From Candidatus Woesearchaeota archaeon (GTDB lineage: Archaea > Nanobdellota > Nanobdellia > SCGC-AAA011-G17 > GW2011-AR17), in the NCBI GenBank assembly GCA_016211095.1, contig JACQSW010000113.1, positions 1 to 10,661 on the forward strand: a stretch of DNA of 10,661 nt, read 5' to 3'. How positions within the stretch are numbered: the first letter of the stretch is position 1; each line of letters starts with the position of its first letter. Below, piece by piece: positions 1-6,007 of this stretch. Under the pieces are notes generated by a model that searched no databases, was not told the DNA's origin, and saw only the letters and a list, made by a program, of their open reading frames with translations. A program made the position numbers and the translations under genes.

Positions 1-822
1 CTTGAAGGCGTGATGATGAAAAACAAAGAATCAATCGTCACTGCAGTAAGGAAAAATAAAAAGATTGTTTTCCAAAAAATAAAAACAAATTCTTTGACGC
101 AAAAAAAAATTTTTAGCATCCCAATAATTAGGGGAATTGTTGTTCTTTTCGAAACATTGATACTGGGCGTCAAGACACTAAATTATTCTGCAAGCCAAAT
201 CGCTGATGAAAGCCAAGAAAAATTGAAGTGGTGGCACATCGCCTTATCATTGGGTTTGGCAGTTGTTTTCGCGCTGGTAATCTTCAAACTCATCCCGTTA
301 GCGATTGCGCAGCTGTTCAGCAAAAAAGTTTATGGCGGAAGATTAGCCTTTAACCTCGTAGAAGGCTTAAGCAAAATCATCATCCTTGTTGGTTACATTT
401 ACTCCATCTCTTTCCTTCACGATGTGAAAAGGATGTTCATGTACCACGGGGCCGAACACAAAGCGGTTAACTGTTATGAGAGCGGGAAAAAATTGACAGT
501 AAAAAATGCTAAAAAGTTCTCCACAATCCATACGCGATGCGGGACAAGCTTCCTATTATTCGTTTTGCTGATAAGCATCATCTTCTATTATTTAATCCCT
601 ATGGATATCGGGTTCTTTTACAAATATGGCCTAAGAATTCTCCTGCTCCCCATTATTGCAGGCGTTTCATACGAGGCGTTGAAGCTTAGCTCAAAATACC
701 CCTCTAACCCATTGTTAAAAGTTTTTATGACACCTGGTTTATTGCTACAAGGAATAACCACCAAGGAGCCAACCGAAAAACAATTAGAGGTTGCTTTGTT
801 TGCTTTAAAAAAAGTAGTATAA
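1..822 (+). CDS. DUF1385 (YqhQ-like) membrane protein, 5'-truncated by the window edge
   Basis: Integral membrane protein of the DUF1385 family; its biochemical role is not established. The reading frame is open from base 1 and reads LEGVMMK, which matches the family's N-terminal signature (usually GGQAVIEGVMMR), so the true start lies just upstream and the GTG/ATG codons at 10-18 are internal. Other family signatures are MYHGAEHKAVNCYESG (codons from about 439) followed by HTRCGTSFLL, and a C-terminal TTKEPTEKQLEVALFALK. About five hydrophobic segments are visible, including ones near 121-180, 229-310, 350-415, 545-600 and 630-680. The family is best known from Firmicutes and other bacteria, so its presence beside archaeal genes may reflect old transfer; this is inference. 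The gene ends convergently with the minus-strand repeat-protein gene, 29 bp away. Family assignment is firm; function is unknown. Confidence 0.88.
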   Translation, partial: LEGVMMKNKESIVTAVRKNKKIVFQKIKTNSLTQKKIFSIPIIRGIVVLFETLILGVKTLNYSASQIADESQEKLKWWHIALSLGLAVVFALVIFKLIPLAIAQLFSKKVYGGRLAFNLVEGLSKIIILVGYIYSISFLHDVKRMFMYHGAEHKAVNCYESGKKLTVKNAKKFSTIHTRCGTSFLLFVLLISIIFYYLIPMDIGFFYKYGLRILLLPIIAGVSYEALKLSSKYPSNPLLKVFMTPGLLLQGITTKEPTEKQLEVALFALKKVV

Positions 823-842
823 ATTTTTGGAGGGGCATAAGC

Positions 843-849
843 TTTTTTT
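843..849 (+). terminator. Oligo-T terminator candidate after the DUF1385 gene
   Basis: Seven consecutive T lie about 20 bp after the stop at 822, which fits archaeal intrinsic termination at U-tracts. In mirror image, seven consecutive A at about 807-813, inside the last codons of the DUF1385 gene, would give a U-tract for the opposing minus-strand gene. The convergent pair therefore seems to share overlapping terminators. No strong stem-loop was seen. Confidence 0.45.
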
Positions 850-851
850 GT

Positions 852-1820
852 TTAAGAAGATTTTAGTTCAAAAGAATTGTTAATGCCGTGTTCAACTTGA
901 TTTTTTATTTTGTCTAAAACTACTTGATTTGGCGAGCAGACTCCACAGTTTACCATTCGACCATAATACCATGAGCCACCAAAAGATTCTCCTTCATAGG
1001 CTGTTATTTGGGTAATACACTTATCGGCATGAACAAGGGAATAGTCTCCTTTGAGGGTGTTAACTTTTAAATTGCAATTTTTAGCATATTCTAAAGTCCG
1101 CGCACCATTTATCATTTGCGCCAATAAAGAACAATCCTGGGTCGCTGCAAGCGTACCATCCCCATTAATTATCCCAATTTCTGCAAAACAATTTTTAGCA
1201 GCGTATAAAGTTCCATTGCCTTTAATGCGGTCTGCCGTTATAGAGCAACTGTTCGCGTCGGATAAATTTCCATTGCCATTAACCATTTTTGCATTTAAAG
1301 AAGAGTTTTGAGCAAACCATAAACTCAAAGCGATATCTACCTCTTCTGCAGTTAAAGTTAGGATACAATTGTTTGCCTTGTATAAACTCTGGTACCCAAC
1401 GGTTTTGGACTTAATCTTAATCCTTTCATTTCTTTTGCCTTCTAAAAAAGCGCCGAAACAAGTAGCATTGATCTCATCAAATTCGAAAGTATTATGCCCT
1501 TGATAGTAGCTAACTTGTATCAAAGCAGAAAGTAAAACCCCAAAATAATGGTTGGGTACACAATCCAGTTTTTTCCCAATAAGGGTTTCGTTAAATTTTG
1601 TTATCATCTGCGGATGGATTTTGTAGCTTTGCAAAAAGGTTTGGCTTCCTAAAAAGTATGGCCTTAAAGAATAGTCCGTAGTTTCCCAAGAATTCTCTTT
1701 TTTTGTTTTGTCAAAATAATCCAACCAATCATTAATGATAGCTTCCTCGCTAGCAATTACCTGCAACTTTTTTTCTTCAGGAGGATTTTCTACTTGTGAA
1801 AAAACTTTTTCGAGTCCCAT
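852..1820 (-). CDS. 19-residue-repeat (solenoid-like) protein, long paralogue
   Basis: Protein of 322 residues from a family I do not recognise by name. Residues 1-150 form a non-repeat N-terminal region that opens with MGLEKVFSQ and contains a short aliphatic stretch (FGVLLSALIQVSYYQG, about 93-108). Residues 151-290 are seven tandem units of mostly 19 residues (starts near 151, 172, 191, 210, 229, 248, 267). The pattern is [NSDK]-C-x-[LI]-x-[AV]-x3-[IL]-x-G-[ND]-G-T-L-x-x-A, with Cys in every unit but one (172, NSS). A C-terminal cap begins NCGVCSPNQ. Regular Cys, Ile/Leu, Gly-Asx and Leu positions suggest a stacked beta-solenoid; this is inference. There is no signal peptide, so it is probably cytoplasmic. 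The neighbouring gene upstream on the same strand (1893-2660) is a shorter paralogue, 72 bp away, so the two may be co-transcribed. The ATG lacks a visible Shine-Dalgarno; an AT-rich stretch (1821-1842) precedes it. Confidence 0.85.
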   Translation of the reverse strand: MGLEKVFSQVENPPEEKKLQVIASEEAIINDWLDYFDKTKKENSWETTDYSLRPYFLGSQTFLQSYKIHPQMITKFNETLIGKKLDCVPNHYFGVLLSALIQVSYYQGHNTFEFDEINATCFGAFLEGKRNERIKIKSKTVGYQSLYKANNCILTLTAEEVDIALSLWFAQNSSLNAKMVNGNGNLSDANSCSITADRIKGNGTLYAAKNCFAEIGIINGDGTLAATQDCSLLAQMINGARTLEYAKNCNLKVNTLKGDYSLVHADKCITQITAYEGESFGGSWYYGRMVNCGVCSPNQVVLDKIKNQVEHGINNSFELKSS

Positions 1821-1892
1821 TTTTTAATATAAAAAATATTTGCTTCCCTTTTTTGTTCTTCCCTAATTTGAATGGCAACTTTTCGGTTTATT

Positions 1893-2660
1893 TTATCTTT
1901 TTTGCTGCAGAGTGCCTAAAACAAAAATGTTGTTTTCCCCACAGTCGACCATTCTTTGTAAATTTTCTAACGTTTGTTGATTTGGTGAGTATATTTGGCA
2001 ATTCTTTAAGTGTAAACCAAAGGCATTTCCATGGTAATTTGTTATTTCTGCAACACAACCCTCAGCAGCCCAGAAGGGGTCGTCTCCAATTAGGGTTTCT
2101 GTTGTTAAAGAACAATTTGAAGCAGCATATAATATAAAGTCTCCTTGTATTTTTTCTGCTGTTAAAGAGCAGCCAGTAGCGTTTTCTAATGTATCATCCC
2201 CATTGATTACTTTGGCAGTTAAAGAGCAATTCTCAGCCGAGTTGAAGGTGTTGTATCCGCTAATTTTTCCTGCCCTAATTTTTATTGGGTTGCCTTTTGC
2301 ACCTTTCAAATACCCTCCAAAAATGCCGGCGTTTATTGTTCCAAAATCGAAATTGTTGAAGCCTTGGTTGTAGCTGGTTTGGACTAGTGCAGAGAGAAAA
2401 ATTCCAAAAGACTCTTTTTTGTTGCCGTGAACATTTTTTATTTTCTTGTTAAAATTGTTTATTCGGGCGGGTTTTATTTCAAAACTTTTCAAATAATCTA
2501 AATTGTCGTTAAAAGTTTCTCTCCAAACATTCATTTTTAATGGAATTTGGGACAGGCGGCATTTCCACTCGTCAAATATAATTCCCTCACTAGAAACAAC
2601 CTCCAACTTTCTTTCTCCAAAAGGCTGTTCTGCTTGTGAAAAAACTTTCTCTAATCCCAT
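1893..2660 (-). CDS. 19-residue-repeat (solenoid-like) protein, short paralogue
   Basis: Protein of 255 residues, clearly paralogous to the gene at 852-1820. The N-terminus is nearly the same (MGLEKVFSQ, then KLEVVSSE against KLQVIASE), and at DNA level the first 30 bases of both genes are almost identical. A middle segment SFGIFLSALVQTSYNQGFN (about 84-102) matches FGVLLSALIQVSYYQGHN of the paralogue. Only about four repeat units follow, starting near 144, 163, 182 and 201 (NCSLTAKVINGDDTL, GCSLTAEKIQGD and so on), then a cap beginning NCQIYSPNQ. The copies thus differ by about three whole repeats, which suggests unit gain or loss by recombination. No signal peptide is seen. Minus strand ATTAAATA at 2691-2698 lies about 34 bp before the ATG, giving a short or absent leader. 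The function is unknown. Confidence 0.84.
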   Translation of the reverse strand: MGLEKVFSQAEQPFGERKLEVVSSEGIIFDEWKCRLSQIPLKMNVWRETFNDNLDYLKSFEIKPARINNFNKKIKNVHGNKKESFGIFLSALVQTSYNQGFNNFDFGTINAGIFGGYLKGAKGNPIKIRAGKISGYNTFNSAENCSLTAKVINGDDTLENATGCSLTAEKIQGDFILYAASNCSLTTETLIGDDPFWAAEGCVAEITNYHGNAFGLHLKNCQIYSPNQQTLENLQRMVDCGENNIFVLGTLQQKR

Positions 2661-2690
2661 TGTCGCTATAATTTTAGAGTTTATGAGCAG

Positions 2691-2698
2691 TATTTAAT
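2691..2698 (-). promoter_or_regulatory. TATA box candidate for the short repeat-protein gene
   Basis: Minus-strand ATTAAATA is centred about 34 bp upstream of the ATG at 2660. With the usual archaeal spacing of about 26 bp, transcription would begin near 2668, giving a leader of under 10 nt. It lies back to back with the TATA box of the DHH gene. Confidence 0.42.
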
Positions 2699-2713
2699 TG
2701 TTGCTTTTCGGCC

Positions 2714-2739
2714 ACGCGTCATCGCGACAAATGCGCGTA
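2714..2739. promoter_or_regulatory. GC-rich imperfect inverted repeat in the divergent intergenic region
   Basis: ACGCG(T)CAT and ATGCGCGT form an imperfect inverted repeat around TCGCGAC, in an otherwise AT-rich region between the two divergent TATA boxes. The place is right for an operator that controls both genes, but no regulator is known and chance cannot be excluded. Confidence 0.25.
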
Positions 2740-2742
2740 GGA

Positions 2743-2750
2743 TTTATAAA
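2743..2750 (+). promoter_or_regulatory. TATA box for the DHH phosphoesterase gene
   Basis: A TTTATAAA element is centred about 30 bp before the ATG at 2777, which is the spacing expected for an archaeal gene with almost no 5' leader. There is no Shine-Dalgarno before the ATG, which agrees with leaderless translation. Confidence 0.6.
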
Positions 2751-2776
2751 TGGGGATTGTTAATTAAGATTGTAAA

Positions 2777-3781
2777 ATGCTTCAGAAGCTCATTCAATTG
2801 GTGAAACAAAAAAGGGTCACACTCTGCACCCACTGGGATACAGATGGCGTCACCTCAGCTGCGCTCATTTATCACCTAATCAAAAATGATGCTAAACAGG
2901 TAAATACTGTTACTAAGGGCAAAAAATTCTTAATTGAGCCTGAAGATGTTAAACAAGAAACTGATGTGATAATCTGCACAGATATTCAGCCCTCAAAAAA
3001 CCTGAAAGATTTGAAGAAAAAAATAGTTTACATTGATCATCACCCGACAACTGAAAAAGGTTTTGATTTAACCATTTATGATGAAACTGCCCAATCGACA
3101 ACGCTGGTGGTTTTTGAAAAAATAATGGGGAACACAACAAAAAATCCTTATTACCTCTTCCTAACCCTCCTCGGCTTTTTTGGGGATGGGGGGGACAGGG
3201 AGAACATACCTGCAGAGCTTCATGTTTTATCCAATCAGCTTATTCCGGAGTTGATGCAGAAGCGGGACAGTTTTTACAACAATAAAGGCTACTATTACGA
3301 GATTGAAAGGTACGTTTCGCTGTTAAATCTTGGAAAGAGGGTGTTCTGGTCTGGTGATATACCGTTAGAGCTATTGAAAAGCTTGGAAAGCTACGAACCT
3401 ATCATTTATAATTTGCATCCATTAACTCAGGAGCTTTACAAATACAAATCAGAGATGAGGGAAATTTATGAACAAGAAATAGAGTTGAAAGAATTAAGTG
3501 GGATAAATTATTGCATAATTTCTAATGAAAGGAATGTTCAAGGGGTTTTGGCCGCTAAGCACATCAACGATAAGCCCATAATGGTTTTGAACGAGAAAGA
3601 GGGGGAAATAATTGGCAGCTTCAGGGTTCCTGAAGCATCTGACTTTGACGCTGGAGAATTCTTAAACAAGTTTAACAACAAGATAAACGGTTTCCTGGGC
3701 GGAGGCCACTGCAAGGCTGGGGGCTTCACGATGCCAAAAGAAGCTTTGAAAGATTTTTTTGAACTGCTAAAAAAAGAATGA
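2777..3781 (+). CDS. DHH/DHHA1 family phosphoesterase (RecJ/NrnA superfamily)
   Basis: Predicted metal-dependent phosphoesterase of 334 residues that would hydrolyse phosphodiester bonds in single-stranded nucleic acid, oligonucleotides or dinucleotides; the exact substrate cannot be read from sequence. Motifs in order: HWDTDG (19-24, in place of the usual HxDxDG, metal binding), CTDI with Asp69, YIDHHP containing the DHH triad (87-89), GDGGD (136-140), and the DHHA1 glycine signature GGGHCKAGG (308-316). All metal-ligand motifs are present, so it should be active. It is shorter than the archaeal GINS-associated nuclease GAN/RecJ, so it is more likely one of the smaller archaeal DHH proteins. 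A TATA box at 2743-2750 suggests a near-leaderless mRNA. Its 3' end is only 2 bp from the convergent thioredoxin gene, and T and A runs near 3754-3775 may terminate both transcripts. Confidence 0.88.
   Translation: MLQKLIQLVKQKRVTLCTHWDTDGVTSAALIYHLIKNDAKQVNTVTKGKKFLIEPEDVKQETDVIICTDIQPSKNLKDLKKKIVYIDHHPTTEKGFDLTIYDETAQSTTLVVFEKIMGNTTKNPYYLFLTLLGFFGDGGDRENIPAELHVLSNQLIPELMQKRDSFYNNKGYYYEIERYVSLLNLGKRVFWSGDIPLELLKSLESYEPIIYNLHPLTQELYKYKSEMREIYEQEIELKELSGINYCIISNERNVQGVLAAKHINDKPIMVLNEKEGEIIGSFRVPEASDFDAGEFLNKFNNKINGFLGGGHCKAGGFTMPKEALKDFFELLKKE
3754..3775. terminator. Overlapping oligo-T terminators of two convergent genes
   Basis: Seven T at 3754-3760 (plus strand) and seven A at 3769-3775 (seven T on the minus strand) lie within the final codons of the DHH gene. 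The A run begins 8 bp past the stop of the opposing thioredoxin gene, so it is well placed to terminate that transcript. The T run lies inside the DHH coding region, so its role is less clear. Confidence 0.35.
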
Positions 3782-3783
3782 GT

Positions 3784-4257
3784 TCACTTACCGTAATATT
3801 CTTTTAATACATTGTCCATTAGTTGGGCCATCTTTTTCGGCTTAGCATACCCTACTTGTTTTTCTAAGCTTCCCCCTTCGGTGTTAATGAAGACTATTGT
3901 TGGCAGGAATTCTAGGCCATATTTTTGGGATACACCTATATTTTCTTTTTTGTCAGTGTCAATTTTTAGGTTGATGAAACTTCTTGACAGGTTTACAACT
4001 TCTTCATTTCTGAAGGTGATTGAGTCTAGGGCGTTGCATGCCGGGCACCACTCGGCGTAAAATTCAGCCATTATCGGCTTGTTCTTTTCTTTTGAGAGCT
4101 TTAACGCCTCATCGTATGATGTTACCCATTCTATGCTTTGCGATTCTTCGACAACAGAATTAACAATTGTCGTTTGGTCGTAGTTGTTATTGTGTGCACT
4201 CAAAAACATCGGCGTTGCAAGGCTCAACGATAAAATGGCAACAAGCTTTTTTCTCAT
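3784..4257 (-). CDS. Secreted thioredoxin-fold protein
   Basis: Exported thiol-disulfide oxidoreductase of 157 residues. The N-terminus (MRKKLVAILSLSLATPMFLSA) is a signal peptide or signal anchor: two or three basic residues, then a hydrophobic core. The thioredoxin domain has the active site EWCPAC (Cys71 and Cys74) after MAEFYA, and the conserved cis-proline in FLPT (Pro119). The arrangement, with EALKLSKEKNKPIMAEF before the active site, resembles the DsbD C-terminal/thioredoxin_7 type, suggesting reduction or isomerisation of disulfides outside the cytoplasm; the direction is inference. Its ATG lies 2 bp after the stop of the S-layer-like gene and a strong GGAGG Shine-Dalgarno sits inside that gene's last codons, so the two are almost certainly one operon and probably translationally coupled. 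Confidence 0.88.
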   Translation of the reverse strand: MRKKLVAILSLSLATPMFLSAHNNNYDQTTIVNSVVEESQSIEWVTSYDEALKLSKEKNKPIMAEFYAEWCPACNALDSITFRNEEVVNLSRSFINLKIDTDKKENIGVSQKYGLEFLPTIVFINTEGGSLEKQVGYAKPKKMAQLMDNVLKEYYGK

Positions 4258-4259
4258 TT

Positions 4260-5516
4260 TTAGTCCTCCACTATTAAGTTTTTTAAGCCCACAAGGACTG
4301 CCAAGACAACCAGCACCCCGATTAGGCCCAGGAAAACAACTTTTAAGTCGTAATCCTCGCTTAAAATTATTTTATCCGCATTGACGGTTATTTCCTCGTC
4401 TCTTACTAGCTCACCTTTTTCGTTTTTTATTTGAACATGGAATTGGTGTTGCCCGCTTTCTTTTGGGAGAACAATTATTTGTATTTCTTCTGCATTTCCG
4501 GGCGTGACAGTTATCGTTGTTAAGCTTAGTGAAATGTTTCCCCAATCGCCTTTTTTTGAAGCGTTTACGGTGTATGTTTTTGCAATATCACCTATGTTTG
4601 TGATTAGGATTTTGTATTGCCCTTGTTGCCCCTGCTCAACTTTCTTGTTCTGCTCAATGCTTATCAGTGAGGGATCAATTATTTTTGTCTGCGTTTCCAA
4701 CTCATTTTTTATGAGGATCATCTTTTTTTCTTCAACATAACTGTAGCCCTTGTTGTATTCCACCCGCGTAATTAGTTCGTAGCTGCCTGATGGTGCGTCT
4801 TCATAAATTTTTAGTGCGGCATAGTTTGTTGTTGCAGAATCTTTTTTTGAGTCTGTATCCCTTGAGGGTAGCTCGTCAAGGTATTCTCTGGCTGATATTC
4901 CTAGTTTTGGTATGCTGACCAAAATTTTTATGTCTTCCTCGTCAACCTTGCCGGCGTTTTCCAGCCTTAGCTGCACGAAGAGGTTTTTTCCTGCCTCAAC
5001 TATGTTGCCCGGCCTAAAGATGACATCGGTTATTTTTATTGAGTGCCTTTTTTCTTCTGCGAATAGCTTGAAGGTTTTCTCTATTTTGTCTGTTTTATCG
5101 TAAGCCCTTATGAAAAGGGTGTAGTTTCTGTCGCCAAGTATGAGGTCAGAAGGTATGTTGAGTTCAAGCGTTTCTTTGTAAACAACATTTTTTTCTATAT
5201 CAAACATTTCTGTGGCATTTCGGATCTGGTAGTATTCGTAGCCGCCAATCCAAGCTTCCACTTTTAGGTCTCTAGATTTAGAGCTGTTACCCTTAATCCA
5301 AACCTCTATAGGCAGGGTTTTTCCTGTTTCTATCCTCACCTTTTCTTCAGTTGCTTCTATGCCGTCAACCAAAACTTTTTGCAGGAAGAAAGGCAAAGAT
5401 GGCAAGTTTGCCAGCGTTTCATTAACAAAAGTCTCATTAAAGTCTGTTTCATTTTGCGCAGCCGCCAGCTGAATCATTAATATGGCTGCTGCTAGGATTA
5501 TTGGAAAAAGCTTCAT
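4260..5516 (-). CDS. Secreted, membrane-anchored S-layer-like protein with Ig-like domains
   Basis: Surface protein of 418 residues. It has a cleavable-looking signal peptide (1-20, ending AAAQ), mature Ig-like beta-sandwich regions, and one C-terminal membrane helix (about 391-412) followed by the short tail KNLIVED. Residues 160-270 look like a CARDB-type domain (LRLENAGKVDEEDI); residues 285-380 fit a NEW3-type domain (ILITNIGDIAKTYTV, then TVTPGNAEEIQIIVLP). Eight N-glycosylation sequons are visible: N22, N27, N32, N77, N100, N131, N318 and N327, three of them clustered just after the signal peptide. The mature chain seems to lack cysteines, so the thioredoxin encoded behind it is unlikely to act on this protein itself. 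Similar proteins in DPANN genomes are often named putative S-layer proteins; I cannot tell whether it forms a lattice. Minus-strand TATA-like sequence at about 5550-5557 lies about 37 bp before the ATG. Confidence 0.78.
   Translation of the reverse strand: MKLFPIILAAAILMIQLAAAQNETDFNETFVNETLANLPSLPFFLQKVLVDGIEATEEKVRIETGKTLPIEVWIKGNSSKSRDLKVEAWIGGYEYYQIRNATEMFDIEKNVVYKETLELNIPSDLILGDRNYTLFIRAYDKTDKIEKTFKLFAEEKRHSIKITDVIFRPGNIVEAGKNLFVQLRLENAGKVDEEDIKILVSIPKLGISAREYLDELPSRDTDSKKDSATTNYAALKIYEDAPSGSYELITRVEYNKGYSYVEEKKMILIKNELETQTKIIDPSLISIEQNKKVEQGQQGQYKILITNIGDIAKTYTVNASKKGDWGNISLSLTTITVTPGNAEEIQIIVLPKESGQHQFHVQIKNEKGELVRDEEITVNADKIILSEDYDLKVVFLGLIGVLVVLAVLVGLKNLIVED
4263..4267 (-). promoter_or_regulatory. 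Shine-Dalgarno of the thioredoxin gene inside the upstream gene
   Basis: On the minus strand the sequence is GTGGAGGACTAAAAATG: GGAGG overlaps the last two sense codons before the TAA, and the ATG follows 2 nt after the stop. This spacing fixes the start at 4257 and supports coupled translation from a shared mRNA. Confidence 0.7.
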
Positions 5517-5549
5517 CTTTCTTGTCGCTACTCAAAAATTACGCGTAGT

Positions 5550-5557
5550 TTTTAAAT
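5550..5557 (-). promoter_or_regulatory. TATA box candidate for the S-layer-like/thioredoxin operon
   Basis: Minus-strand ATTTAAAA is centred about 37 bp upstream of the ATG at 5516, which would place the transcript start near 5527 and leave a leader of about 10 nt. That start region contains TAGCGACAA, also found at the ATG of the short repeat-protein gene. Confidence 0.42.
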
Positions 5558-5610
5558 GTTTTGGCAGTTTTTAGAGGAGAACGTTAAGTTAAACAAATTT
5601 CTGCGAAAGC

Positions 5611-5620
5611 TATATAAATA
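5611..5620 (+). promoter_or_regulatory. TATA box for the 85-residue orphan gene
   Basis: TATATAAATA is centred about 27 bp upstream of the ATG at 5642, so transcription should start at or next to the start codon. There is no Shine-Dalgarno. This spacing is the main support for that small gene being real. Confidence 0.6.
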
Positions 5621-5641
5621 TCTAAGCGAATTTTTTAGTTT

Positions 5642-5899
5642 ATGGAAGGCAAAGTAAGCTTCTACAACCTACACCCAGGAATCAATGGTGAATTTACCTC
5701 GATACCGCAGCCCATTAGGCAAATAGTTGGTGAACTTAATGGCAAGGAAATGCTGCTAGAAGATGCAGTGGAAAAACTTTGTTTAGAAGTTAAAAAAATA
5801 CGGGGAAAAATAATCATATCAGAAAAAGAAAAATATCTTGGGCTCGAATTCAAAAAGGGAGACTGGCAACACTTCTACAAGCTCTTATTTTACAAATGA
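5642..5899 (+). CDS. Hypothetical protein of 85 residues
   Basis: Small soluble protein that I do not recognise. It starts MEGKVSFYNLHPG and ends HFYKLLFYK. There is no signal peptide, no membrane segment and no cysteine pair or zinc motif (one Cys, Cys47). The middle (about 35-55, EMLLEDAVEKLCLEVKKIRG) looks helical and amphipathic, and the C-terminal part (KIIISEKEKYLGLEFKKGDW) looks like a beta hairpin. A TATA box is exactly placed for a leaderless transcript starting at this ATG, and the composition is protein-like, so I regard it as a true gene. It stands alone, divergent from the S-layer-like operon and about 110 bp before the clan-CD-like lipoprotein gene. Confidence 0.68.
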   Translation: MEGKVSFYNLHPGINGEFTSIPQPIRQIVGELNGKEMLLEDAVEKLCLEVKKIRGKIIISEKEKYLGLEFKKGDWQHFYKLLFYK

Positions 5900-5977
5900 T
5901 ATTCTCAAAAAAAGGGGAGTATCCTTAATTGCTATTGAGGTATATTATTAACTTAATAGTGGTTACAAATAGAAAAA

Positions 5978-5985
5978 TTTATTAA
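5978..5985 (+). promoter_or_regulatory. TATA box deciding the start of the clan-CD-like lipoprotein gene
   Basis: TTTATTAA is centred about 26 bp upstream of the ATG at 6008. Archaeal spacing then places the transcript start at about 6007. That supports this ATG and excludes the in-frame TTG at 5993, which would lie upstream of the RNA start. Confidence 0.52.
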
Positions 5986-6007
5986 GGCTGATTTGCCCCA
6001 TATACCT

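Noticed and set aside
852..2660. Pentapeptide-repeat protein or CRISPR-like repeat array
   Set aside because: The period is 19 residues with a different pattern, and the DNA repeats are diverged coding repeats without unique spacers.
2777..3781. Assignment of the DHH protein as the replisome nuclease GAN/RecJ
   Set aside because: It is well below the usual length of that protein and no replication genes are nearby; only the superfamily can be supported.
5993..6007. TTG start for the clan-CD-like lipoprotein
   Set aside because: The TATA box at 5978-5985 predicts transcription from about 6007, and the signal sequence begins naturally at the ATG at 6008.
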